Below, piece after piece: positions 7,114-14,268 of a DNA stretch of 51,867 nucleotides. A program made the position numbers and the translations under genes. The notes below the pieces were generated by a model that did not search any database, had not been told where the DNA came from, and saw nothing but the letters and a program-made list of their open reading frames with translations. How positions within the stretch are numbered: position 1 is the stretch's first letter; every line of letters begins with the position of its first letter. The DNA lies in IMG/VR virus record IMGVR_UViG_3300031594_000001, positions 1-51,867 of that record. One strand, written 5' to 3'. This DNA comes from a virus.

Positions 7114-7404
7114 ATGGGATATAAGAACAAGCCCCGCCCGTATAAGAAAGAATACCAGCAGCAGAAAGCGCGTGGTGAAACTGACGAGCGTTCCGAGCGT
7201 CAACGCGCACGGCGCAAGATGGACAAGACAGGCAAGGATGCCAACAAAAACGGCAAAGCCGACAAGCGCGAGGGCAAGGATATCGCCCACAAGAAGGCAT
7301 TAAGTAAAGGTGGCAAGAATAAGGACGGGGTAACTGTCCAAAGCCGTAAAAAGAACCGAGCCGCAGGGGGTGCTATGAGTAGCCCTAAAAGAAGAAAGTC
7401 CTAG
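7114..7404 (+). CDS. small basic protein with HNH-like remnant
   Basis: A 96-residue, very basic protein. The central pattern DKREGKDIAHKKALSKGGKN followed by NRAAGG resembles the D-H-x-x-P-L-S-x-G-G-x-N...N-R core of phage HNH-like proteins, here with a degenerate first part, so it may be a DNA-binding derivative without nuclease activity. GGAAGGAATTGAT precedes the ATG, one base after the nuclease stop. Its TAG stop falls within palindrome copy 3, as in copy 1. A DNA-binding role near the nuclease and helicase is likely, but catalysis is doubtful. Confidence 0.7.
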   Translation: MGYKNKPRPYKKEYQQQKARGETDERSERQRARRKMDKTGKDANKNGKADKREGKDIAHKKALSKGGKNKDGVTVQSRKKNRAAGGAMSSPKRRKS

Positions 7405-7416
7405 GACGCGTCCTAG
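7401..7416. promoter_or_regulatory. 16-bp palindrome, copy 3 (CTAGGACGCGTCCTAG)
   Basis: A perfect palindrome with GC at the centre. It includes the stop codon of the preceding gene and lies only 12 bases before the helicase ATG, directly beside its AGGAG ribosome site. The preceding GTC also makes a shorter palindrome GTCCTAGGAC. At this copy, any bound protein or RNA stem would sit close enough to affect translation start of the helicase. Confidence 0.8.
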
Positions 7417-7428
7417 TAGGAGAACAAC

Positions 7429-8964
7429 ATGCAAATACTACAGGACAAGGCTCTGGTAATACCAGTAGTCCACCCAAAACAGATCACTTCTGTAATACCC
7501 AAAAGCAAAGAGTTAAAGGGTGACGAAGTGATAGTACACTGGGGCATAGACGAGGTACATACGCTACGTAGTGTAGGGATAAAGGCACCGTCTCCGATCA
7601 GTAGACGCTACAAATGGACAGGCCAGTACACGCCGTTTGACCATCAGAAAAAGACAGCAGCGTTTCTCACGTTAAATAAACGTGCGTTCTGTTTTAACGA
7701 ACAGGGTACAGGCAAGACAGCTAGTGCTATATGGGCGGCTGACTACCTTATAAGCCAAGGCAAGGTTAACCGTGTGTTGGTCATATGCCCCCTATCTATT
7801 ATGGATAGCGCGTGGCGTAACGATATGTTTAGCTTTGCAATGCACCGCAGGGTGGACGTTGCCTATGGCTCCAAGTCTAAGCGCAAAGCAGTTATAGAAG
7901 GTGATGCCGAGTTTGTAGTAATAAACTACGCAGGTGTAGAACTTGTAGAAGATGCTATAGCCTCTGGTGGCTTTGATCTAATTATCGTGGACGAAGCTAC
8001 ACACTATAAGAACGCACAGACTAAGCGTTGGAAAGCCCTTAACCGCCTACTACAAACTGATACGTGGTTGTGGCTAATGACAGGTACTCCTGCTGCACAG
8101 TCTCCGACAGATGCTTTCGGCCTAGCCAAGTTGGTAAACCCGCTAGGTGTTCCTAGGTTCTTTGGCGCGTTCCGCGATATGGTCATGTATAAGTCTACTA
8201 TGTGGAAGTGGGCGATAAGAGATACTGCAACCGACACAGTATTCAATGCGCTACAACCTGCTATACGTTTTACAAAAGAAGAATGTCTGGACTTACCAGA
8301 CATGGTGTACGTGAAACGTAAGGTGCAGCTAACAACGCAGCAAGAGTTTTACTATGAAGAACTCCGCAAGAAAATGATTACCAATGCAGCGGGTGAAGAG
8401 ATATCCGCAGTAAACGCCGCCGTGCAAATGAGCAAGTTACTACAGATATCGGGTGGTGCGGTTTATACCGATGACAAAGAGACAGTTCAGTTCGATATCT
8501 CCAACAGGTACAGCGTCCTCAAAGAAGTAATAGCAGAGAGCAGCAAGAAAGTTTTGGTGTTTGTGCCTTTCAAGCACACCATAGATTTGCTGACCGAAAA
8601 GCTACGGGCAGACAAAATATCCGCAGAGGTAATACGTGGAGATGTACCAGTACACAGACGTACTGAGATTTTCCAAAGGTTTCAAACAGAAGATAACCCT
8701 AAGATTTTGGTTATCCAACCTGCCGCCGCTGCACATGGGGTGACACTGACCGCAGCAAATACAGTCGTGTGGTGGGGGCCGACACCTTCACTAGAAACCT
8801 ACGCTCAAGCTAACGCAAGGGTTCACCGCGCAGGGCAAACTCACAAATGTACGGTGGTACAGTTAGCGGGTTCTAGTGCTGAGAAACGCATTTATAGTCT
8901 GCTAGATCAGCGTATTAGCGTCCATTCAAAAATTATTGATTTATACAAAGATTTGCTTGACTAG
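7429..8964 (+). CDS. SNF2-type superfamily 2 helicase/ATPase
   Basis: A 511-residue SF2 ATPase. Motif I is NEQGTGKTAS (residues 90-99, K96), motif II is IIVDEATHYKN (DEAT at 188-191), motif III is MTGTPA (217-222), and the C-terminal RecA-like half has VIRGDVPVHRR, an HGVTLTAANTVVWW stretch and motif VI as QANARVHRAGQ (about 460-470). This matches SNF2-like phage helicases that move on duplex DNA and are thought to help replication or recombination. No extra nuclease domain is visible. The ATG follows TAGGAGAACAAC directly after palindrome copy 3. Confidence 0.93.
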   Translation: MQILQDKALVIPVVHPKQITSVIPKSKELKGDEVIVHWGIDEVHTLRSVGIKAPSPISRRYKWTGQYTPFDHQKKTAAFLTLNKRAFCFNEQGTGKTASAIWAADYLISQGKVNRVLVICPLSIMDSAWRNDMFSFAMHRRVDVAYGSKSKRKAVIEGDAEFVVINYAGVELVEDAIASGGFDLIIVDEATHYKNAQTKRWKALNRLLQTDTWLWLMTGTPAAQSPTDAFGLAKLVNPLGVPRFFGAFRDMVMYKSTMWKWAIRDTATDTVFNALQPAIRFTKEECLDLPDMVYVKRKVQLTTQQEFYYEELRKKMITNAAGEEISAVNAAVQMSKLLQISGGAVYTDDKETVQFDISNRYSVLKEVIAESSKKVLVFVPFKHTIDLLTEKLRADKISAEVIRGDVPVHRRTEIFQRFQTEDNPKILVIQPAAAAHGVTLTAANTVVWWGPTPSLETYAQANARVHRAGQTHKCTVVQLAGSSAEKRIYSLLDQRISVHSKIIDLYKDLLD

Positions 8965-8984
8965 ACACACATTGTTAATATATA
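8957..8984 (+). promoter_or_regulatory. candidate sigma-70-like promoter
   Basis: TTGACT (8957-8962) and TATATA (8979-8984) are separated by 16 bases. The pair overlaps the helicase stop codon and lies in an AT-rich 52-base gap upstream of the next gene. Matches are 5 of 6 for the -35 and 4 of 6 for the -10. It would drive the 9.0-11.0 kb genes. Sequence-only prediction. Confidence 0.4.
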
Positions 8985-9016
8985 CAAACTATTACTAACA
9001 AAAGACGGAGGATGCA

Positions 9017-9406
9017 ATGACTGTGACAGTCGATAAGTTGACTAGGGCGTACATTAAGATACGCGAAAGACGGGCCGAGTTATCCAAAGAGTTTAAAGAT
9101 GAAGACGGTGCGCTGTCTACTCAGTTGGATAAGATTAAACAGGCTCTGCTATCTCACTGCAAGGAACACGCAGTAGATAGTGTTAGGACTTCCGAAGGAT
9201 TATTTTACAGGTCTGTTAAGCAGCGGTATTGGACTAGCGATTGGGAAAGCATGAACGCTTTTATCATGGAGCATGACGTGCCGCACTTCTATGAGAAACG
9301 GCTTAACCAGACTAACGTAAAACAATTCTTGGAAGAAAACCCCGACCTCGTACCCAGAGGGTTAAACGTGGATTCGGAATACACTGTATCTGTGAGGAAA
9401 AAATGA
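9017..9406 (+). CDS. conserved phage hypothetical protein, coiled-coil N-terminus
   Basis: A 129-residue protein. Residues 1-50 form a coiled coil (AYIKIRERRAELSKEFKDED). The rest carries the pattern SVRTSEGLFYRSVKQRYW...DWESMNAFI...RLNQTNVKQFLEENPDLVPRG, ending in DSEYTVSVRK. This pattern recurs in many phages beside recombination and replication genes, but I know of no assigned function. The layout recalls Gam- or Gp157-like DNA-end proteins without clear evidence. GGAGGATGCA precedes the ATG. The stop overlaps the next start (ATGA). Confidence 0.8.
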   Translation: MTVTVDKLTRAYIKIRERRAELSKEFKDEDGALSTQLDKIKQALLSHCKEHAVDSVRTSEGLFYRSVKQRYWTSDWESMNAFIMEHDVPHFYEKRLNQTNVKQFLEENPDLVPRGLNVDSEYTVSVRKK

Positions 9407-9639
9407 CCCAAGATTTGAGTAAGATTGAAGACGTGGCAAAGCACTTTCAAGTGTCTGTGTCCACAGTACGGGCGTGGCTTAGACAGGGACGTATCCCTGA
9501 TAGCACATTCATTAAGCTGAATGATACGTACAGGTTTAACATATCTAAGCTGCAAGACGCGTTGTTGGCTGAAAAGTATAACGATGGCGATGGGGAGCAG
9601 TTAGAAATGTTTACTCCCGAAGAAATGGGACCACAATAA
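9403..9639 (+). CDS. MerR/excisionase-type HTH protein
   Basis: A 78-residue protein with an N-terminal winged-HTH of the MerR/excisionase type: EDVAKHFQVSVSTVRAWLRQ, then GRIPDSTFIKLNDTYRFNIS, where the loop after the recognition helix leads to the wing. The C-terminus is an acidic tail (LEMFTPEEMGPQ). These small proteins bind DNA as transcription or recombination-directionality factors. No integrase is visible, so a regulatory or replication-initiation role is more likely. It is coupled to both neighbours by overlaps (ATGA before, TAATG after). Confidence 0.82.
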   Translation: MTQDLSKIEDVAKHFQVSVSTVRAWLRQGRIPDSTFIKLNDTYRFNISKLQDALLAEKYNDGDGEQLEMFTPEEMGPQ

Positions 9640-10286
9640 TGTCGGAACGCTTTAGCCGTATTAGCACAGGGGGCAACGTGTTTACGCTACCTGATGGCGA
9701 TACGGCTACATCACTTGATGCAGTCATAGTAAATGCAGCGGAGATATCTCGCGCATATTACGAAGGCGTGTACGATAGTGATAACCCTACTGCACCTACC
9801 TGTTGGTCCTCAGACACAGATCGCCCTGACAAGGATGTACCTGTAGAAGATGTGCAAGCAGTACGGTGTATGGACTGCACTCAGAACATACGCGGTTCTG
9901 GTTCAGGTATGGGTAGGGCGTGTAGGTTTCATCAACGCATAGCGGTGTTATTAGAGGGTGAGTTAGGTACAGTGTATCAGTTGCAAGTATCTGCTACGTC
10001 TATATTCGGCAAACCTCAGAACGGTAATACCCCCCTGCAATCTTATGCACGGCACTTGAGCAGTCACAACACGCGCTTTGCGTCTGTGGTTACTAACGTC
10101 TACTTTGATGTAGATAGTCCTGTACCTAAGCTATTTTTCAAACCTAAAAGGTCTTTGAACGTAGCCGAAATGCAGGACGTGGATGGCATGATTGACCATC
10201 CAGATACTTTAGAAGCGATAAATACGGCTATACTTTCTGCCCATATCAATTCTAAATCCCCGTTCTCAGACGAGAGCGGCCTTTAA
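9639..10286 (+). CDS. conserved phage protein with cysteine cluster
   Basis: A 215-residue protein. A segment near residues 75-105 (VRCMDCTQNIRGSGSGMGRA, then CRFHQRIAVLL) has C-x2-C and a further C and H that could hold a zinc ion. After it come GTVYQLQVSATSIFG, PLQSYARHL and a beta-rich part ending in PKLFFKPKRSL. The same layout occurs in other marine phages next to their SSB gene. It may be a DNA-binding recombination or replication accessory, but this is inferred from position. TAATG overlap with the HTH gene; the SSB-like gene follows after 31 bases with its own AGGAG. Confidence 0.75.
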   Translation: MSERFSRISTGGNVFTLPDGDTATSLDAVIVNAAEISRAYYEGVYDSDNPTAPTCWSSDTDRPDKDVPVEDVQAVRCMDCTQNIRGSGSGMGRACRFHQRIAVLLEGELGTVYQLQVSATSIFGKPQNGNTPLQSYARHLSSHNTRFASVVTNVYFDVDSPVPKLFFKPKRSLNVAEMQDVDGMIDHPDTLEAINTAILSAHINSKSPFSDESGL

Positions 10287-10317
10287 CTACCTTAAAATAA
10301 AAACCTAGGAGAACGAC

Positions 10318-11043
10318 ATGGCTGAAGCCAACTCTATGAGCCACATTATACGTGGTGTTATCGCGCAGTACCCCCGAGTTAACCGCACCTATCGGTATGA
10401 CCCTGCCGCAGGGGAACGAGGCAAGTCTGTGCCGTGTGATCCATCTGACGATGGCGCAAAGTACGAAACCAGTTTTCGCATGACCAAGGCACAAGCCGAG
10501 GAATTGTATAAAGCTATGGCTGCGGCCTACGCAGAGAAAAAGCAAGCTAAGTGGCCCACAAAAATACCTGCACCTGCGGAGGTATTCAGTAAGCAAGAAG
10601 ACGGTACGTATATTGGTAAAGCCGTACTGAAGGGCGCGTATGGGGAACAGCCTACTACAAAGCCTTCTCAGTATGACGCCAAGAACAAAAAGCTAGACGA
10701 TGATTTTATGCTTACTACAGGCAGCAAGATACACGTACAGGTTACGTTTGTTCCTTATAGTATGCGCGACCACGGTGTATCTTTGCGCCTACGTGCCATA
10801 CAGGTTATCGACCTCAAGCCTATGGAAGATTATTCTCCCTTTGGCGCAGAAGAAGGGTTCTCTGTCGATGAAGCCCCTACTATGATTTCGGGGTTTGAGA
10901 TTGATGATACCCCCGCTGACGTTGATGTAGCACCTGATACACGTTCTGAGGAAGCCCCCGAGCCTGTGAAGAAGGCTACCAAGAAAGCACCGCCGCCCAC
11001 AGACGGTGACGATCTGGGGGATATCCTATCTGATTGGGAGTAA
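10318..11043 (+). CDS. SSB-like protein (gp2.5/DUF2815-type)
   Basis: A 241-residue protein resembling phage single-stranded DNA-binding proteins. It has an OB-fold-like middle section (GKAVLKGAYGEQPTT, then SKIHVQVTFVPYSMRDHGVS and LRAIQVIDL). A low-complexity, Pro/Lys/Asp-rich linker follows, and the protein ends in a strongly acidic tail (GDDLGDILSDWE) with a terminal aromatic residue, the hallmark by which SSBs recruit polymerase and helicase. Its place between the helicase and primase-helicase genes fits. CTAGGAGAACGAC precedes the ATG. It would coat ssDNA at the fork. Confidence 0.85.
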   Translation: MAEANSMSHIIRGVIAQYPRVNRTYRYDPAAGERGKSVPCDPSDDGAKYETSFRMTKAQAEELYKAMAAAYAEKKQAKWPTKIPAPAEVFSKQEDGTYIGKAVLKGAYGEQPTTKPSQYDAKNKKLDDDFMLTTGSKIHVQVTFVPYSMRDHGVSLRLRAIQVIDLKPMEDYSPFGAEEGFSVDEAPTMISGFEIDDTPADVDVAPDTRSEEAPEPVKKATKKAPPPTDGDDLGDILSDWE

Positions 11044-11056
11044 AGATATATAACTT

Positions 11057-11101
11057 ACTGCGGGGTGTTAACTAGGACGCGTCCTAGTAGCGTCTCGCAG
11101 T
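11057..11101 (+). promoter_or_regulatory. nested stem-loop containing palindrome copy 4
   Basis: Palindrome copy 4 (CTAGGACGCGTCCTAG, 11072-11087) lies inside an outer inverted repeat. ACTGCG (11057-11062) pairs with CGCAGT (11096-11101), and the stem can extend inward with wobble pairs through 11063-11066 and 11092-11095. The RNA would form an outer stem of about 10 bp with the palindrome hairpin inside, ending 20 bases before the primase-helicase start. This nesting favours an RNA-level role for the palindrome at this copy. Confidence 0.6.
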
Positions 11102-11121
11102 GACCTTGTGGGAAAGAGGCT

Positions 11122-13977
11122 ATGATAATAAAAACGTTTCTAAGCAGGGTTCTAGGGAGTGAGGGTAACTATTGTGTGTTTGCGGCTCGGAGCAGAGATA
11201 ACCGCAGAGTACAGAAATTCTATGACACAGTAGACGAAGTAGAGACTGCCGCTCAAGACTTAGACGCTGACGGGTACGATGTGTACTTTGCACTAGCTAC
11301 CTTTAAGACAACCGAAAATAGAAAAGCAGACAACGCCCACCAATTAAGGTCTATATTCTTAGATTTAGACTGTGGGCCTAGTAAGGATTATCCATCTAAA
11401 ACCGAAGCTGTGACGGCACTACGTAAGTTCTGCAAGCAGTACAAGTTACCTAAACCGTTAATGGTAAACTCGGGTAACGGTGTGCATGTTTACTGGTTCT
11501 TATCCGAAGCCCTAGCTGTGGATGATTGGATACCCGTAGCAGAGCGTATAAAACAGGTATGTGCTAGCAGTGGGCTTAAAGCCGATCCTGTAGTAACCGC
11601 TGACGCGGCTAGAGTGCTGCGTGTACCTAATACACATAACTACAAGTCCGACCCCCCTGCACCTGTGGAACTGTATGGTGTTGATATACCCGAACCCGTT
11701 ATACTAGACGAGTTTATGGGCCTGTTTGGTGAGCGACCCGAACCGACATTATCCCCACATGAGAGCAGGGATAGCAGCGCGGTATGGGACACGATCAACA
11801 GCAACAAAGAGTACGTCTTTAAGGACATTATAGAAAAGACCCGCGCAGGGCGTGGCTGCGCTCAGATATTACACGCTATAAAGGCGAAGGACGAAGTATC
11901 TGAACCTACGTGGCGCGGTGTCCTTAGCGTACTGCAAGCCTGTAAGGATGGTAGCAGGGCCAAGGCTCACAAAATATCTAAGGGCTACGAAGGTTATTCG
12001 GAGCAGGAAACAGATAAGAAATGGGACTACATAGAAGGCAAGGCTGCGGAGTTAGGTGTTAGAGATATAGCCTACAAGTGCGCTACCTTTGACGATAACA
12101 ACCCTGATATCTGTATGGATTGCCCTAACTGGGGTAAGATAAAAAGCCCCAAGGTTCTAGGTGAACGGCTAAAGGAAGCCCTAGGTGACGATGAAGTAGA
12201 GGATGATCCGTTCTCGGCATCGTCTACCAAGCACATGATCCCACCTTACCCTAAGCCCTACGTGCGAGGCGCACATGGCGGCGTATATGTACGTAAGAAG
12301 AACGCTGACGGGGACGTAGAAGAAGAAGTAATCTACCACAACGACTTCTACGTAACGAGGCTACTCCACGACGTTTCGCTGGGGGGTTATGTCGTAGTGT
12401 TTAGACTGCACCTACCACAGGACGGGGTACGGGAATTTACTGCGCCTATGTCTGCGATAACCTCAAAAGAAGAGTTCCGTAAAATTGTGGCTATGAATGG
12501 CATTACCACATGGGGCAACAAATTGGATCAGCTAATGGCTTACACAACTAAGTGGATAGACGAATTGCAGTCGGCTGCGGCGTCTGACGAAGCGCACCTA
12601 CAGTTTGGGTGGACTAACGATAGACAGGAAGCCTTTGTGCTAGGGGATAGACTTATCCTAGGTAATAGCATTGAGTATAACCCCCCGTCCAAAAAGACAG
12701 CAGGGTTGTTTTCTACCTTTGAACCCAAAGGATCAGAGGCTCGACAGCTAGAAATGTTTGCGTTTTATAACCGTGAGAATTTTCAGCTACATCAGTTTGT
12801 TATAGGCTCTGGATTCGGCTCTATACTCATGCCCTTCACAGGGCAAAACAGTATGGGTATTCACCTATTCGGTGGATCAGGCGTGGGTAAGACCACGGCT
12901 ATGAGGGCAGCATTAGGCATATACGGCAGACCCGAAGCCTTGATGAACCACCACGCAGACACACATAACGCCCGAATGAACAGGGCCGAGTTGATGCGTA
13001 ACCTCCCGTTAAGTTCTGACGAAATGACGAACATAACGCCAGAGTGGGCTTCCAAGTATGTATACGAGTTGTCTGGCGGTATGCAGAAGAACCGTATGTC
13101 TAGTGACGGTAATACAGAAAGACACAGAGGCGAACCTTGGGAGTTAATCGGTGTCACTTCTGCGAACATAAGCCTGTGGGAATTGTTGACCCGAAACAAA
13201 GAAATACCCCACGCAGAAATGCTTAGGATGCTGGAGATAAAAGTAGACAAGTCTCTTAAAGACCCAAGTATCAAGCCTATAACTGACAAGATATTCACCG
13301 ACATAAAATCTAATCACGGTTGGTTTGCCGCTAAGTTTGTGCAGCACGTAATAAATAACCGTGATGAAGTCGCGGCGTTGGTGTTGGGTATACAGGCACG
13401 GATAGATAAGGCTGCGGCGTTGGAAGCAGAACATAGGTTTTGGTCGGCGGGGTGCGGGGCTATCTTGGCGGGAGTAGTTATAGCCAAGAAGTTAGGCATA
13501 GTCGATTGGGATACTGCCGCGTTGTTTAAGTGGGTTGTTCAGCAAGTTACTATGCGTAAGAACATAGTAAACGATGTGGGTTCTTCTGTATCCGAAACGC
13601 TTAACAACTATGTGTTTGAGAACAACAACAATATCTTGCAGATCAAAAGCACCGCTGATCTACGGGCCTCTGTGAACGGCAATGCTTTAGACTATGGCGG
13701 TGCAGTTCCCGAAGCTACGCCCCGCAATCACTTTGTTGCACGGTACGAGATAGACACGCAAAAACTATACTTGCTGCCGAAACCGCTAAAGAAATACTGC
13801 ACGGATCACCAGATAAGTTTTGATAACCTTGTGCAGGATATGACCGAGGCTATGGGCGCAAAGAAAGTACAGATGCGGTTGAGTAAAGGTACTCACCTAA
13901 ACCTACCTCCATCGCGGTGTATAGTGGTGGACTACTCAGAAGGAGTATTAGATGAACCGCAAAGTGTTGATGATTGA
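11122..13977 (+). CDS. primase-helicase: AEP primase plus DUF927-type ATPase
   Basis: A 951-residue fusion. The N-terminal 200 residues are an archaeo-eukaryotic-type primase: FLDLDCG (acidic pair near 80), NSGNGVHVYWFL, and DAARVLRVPNTHNYK near 165-180. A cysteine group follows (CATFDDNNPDICMDCPNWG, about 310-330), probably a zinc knuckle. The C-terminal half is a DUF927-like helicase ATPase with Walker A GGSGVGKTTAMRA (about 584-596), then SSDEMTN as a probable Walker B. It likely unwinds the fork and makes primers for the family A polymerase; no DnaB-type helicase is present. The leader carries palindrome copy 4. The 3' end overlaps the next gene by 26 bases. Confidence 0.92.
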   Translation: MIIKTFLSRVLGSEGNYCVFAARSRDNRRVQKFYDTVDEVETAAQDLDADGYDVYFALATFKTTENRKADNAHQLRSIFLDLDCGPSKDYPSKTEAVTALRKFCKQYKLPKPLMVNSGNGVHVYWFLSEALAVDDWIPVAERIKQVCASSGLKADPVVTADAARVLRVPNTHNYKSDPPAPVELYGVDIPEPVILDEFMGLFGERPEPTLSPHESRDSSAVWDTINSNKEYVFKDIIEKTRAGRGCAQILHAIKAKDEVSEPTWRGVLSVLQACKDGSRAKAHKISKGYEGYSEQETDKKWDYIEGKAAELGVRDIAYKCATFDDNNPDICMDCPNWGKIKSPKVLGERLKEALGDDEVEDDPFSASSTKHMIPPYPKPYVRGAHGGVYVRKKNADGDVEEEVIYHNDFYVTRLLHDVSLGGYVVVFRLHLPQDGVREFTAPMSAITSKEEFRKIVAMNGITTWGNKLDQLMAYTTKWIDELQSAAASDEAHLQFGWTNDRQEAFVLGDRLILGNSIEYNPPSKKTAGLFSTFEPKGSEARQLEMFAFYNRENFQLHQFVIGSGFGSILMPFTGQNSMGIHLFGGSGVGKTTAMRAALGIYGRPEALMNHHADTHNARMNRAELMRNLPLSSDEMTNITPEWASKYVYELSGGMQKNRMSSDGNTERHRGEPWELIGVTSANISLWELLTRNKEIPHAEMLRMLEIKVDKSLKDPSIKPITDKIFTDIKSNHGWFAAKFVQHVINNRDEVAALVLGIQARIDKAAALEAEHRFWSAGCGAILAGVVIAKKLGIVDWDTAALFKWVVQQVTMRKNIVNDVGSSVSETLNNYVFENNNNILQIKSTADLRASVNGNALDYGGAVPEATPRNHFVARYEIDTQKLYLLPKPLKKYCTDHQISFDNLVQDMTEAMGAKKVQMRLSKGTHLNLPPSRCIVVDYSEGVLDEPQSVDD

Positions 13978-14179
13978 TGATCTGGACCCTGACGGAATTA
14001 AAATAACCGTTGATTGGGACAATTTAAAAGTCGGCGGTTCCGCTTTCATACCCTGCATAAATACCGAAAAAGCACACCAACAGGTAAAAAATGTAGAAAA
14101 GCGGAAAAAATGGACGATAAAAATGCAAGTCCGTGTCGAAAATGCTAAATTAGGAGTACGCCTCTGGAGAACAACGTGA
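13952..14179 (+). CDS. small hypothetical protein, last gene of rightward block
   Basis: A 75-residue protein whose ATG lies 26 bases before the end of the primase-helicase gene, after AAGGAGTATTAG. The first half is beta-like (DDLDPDGIKITVDWDNLKVG, SAFIPCI); the second half is a basic helix-strand pair (KRKKWTIKMQVRVENAKLG, VRLWRTT). It may bind nucleic acid, but no family is recognised. Its stop lies within the inverted repeat that begins at 14166, and the operon's terminator follows 43 bases later. Confidence 0.75.
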   Translation: MNRKVLMIDDLDPDGIKITVDWDNLKVGGSAFIPCINTEKAHQQVKNVEKRKKWTIKMQVRVENAKLGVRLWRTT

Positions 14180-14213
14180 TATGTCCTGCTCGACAACTCA
14201 TTAGTTGTTCTCC
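14166..14213 (+). promoter_or_regulatory. 10-bp inverted repeat with competing inner hairpin
   Basis: GGAGAACAAC (14166-14175) is perfectly complementary to GTTGTTCTCC (14204-14213). The right arm can instead form an inner stem ACAACT/AGTTGT with a CATT loop (14193-14198 with 14203-14208), so the two folds exclude each other. The left arm is identical to the ribosome site of the helicase gene (7418-7427) and is followed by GTG, opening an 18-codon frame to 14232. It could be an RNA stabiliser, an attenuator-like switch, or chance around a tiny ORF. Confidence 0.45.
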
Positions 14214-14221
14214 TCTCTACT

Positions 14222-14267
14222 GCCCCCGCTAGGTCAGGTTTCGCACTGCAACGGCGGGGGCTTTTTT
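14222..14267 (+). terminator. rho-independent terminator of the rightward operon
   Basis: GCCCCCGC (14222-14229) pairs perfectly with GCGGGGGC (14254-14261), followed by six T residues (14262-14267). It sits right after the last rightward gene and right before the stop codon of the leftward 2214-residue gene. On the opposite strand the hairpin is not followed by a T run, so it acts mainly on rightward transcripts. Confidence 0.92.
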
Positions 14268-14268
14268 A

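Noticed and set aside
9403-9639. Excisionase of a temperate phage
   Set aside because: The fold fits, but there is no integrase, repressor or attachment site; a lytic-phage regulator is more likely.
14222-14261. Bidirectional terminator serving the giant leftward gene too
   Set aside because: On the leftward strand the hairpin is followed by AGTAGAGAGG, with no T run, so only rightward termination is supported.
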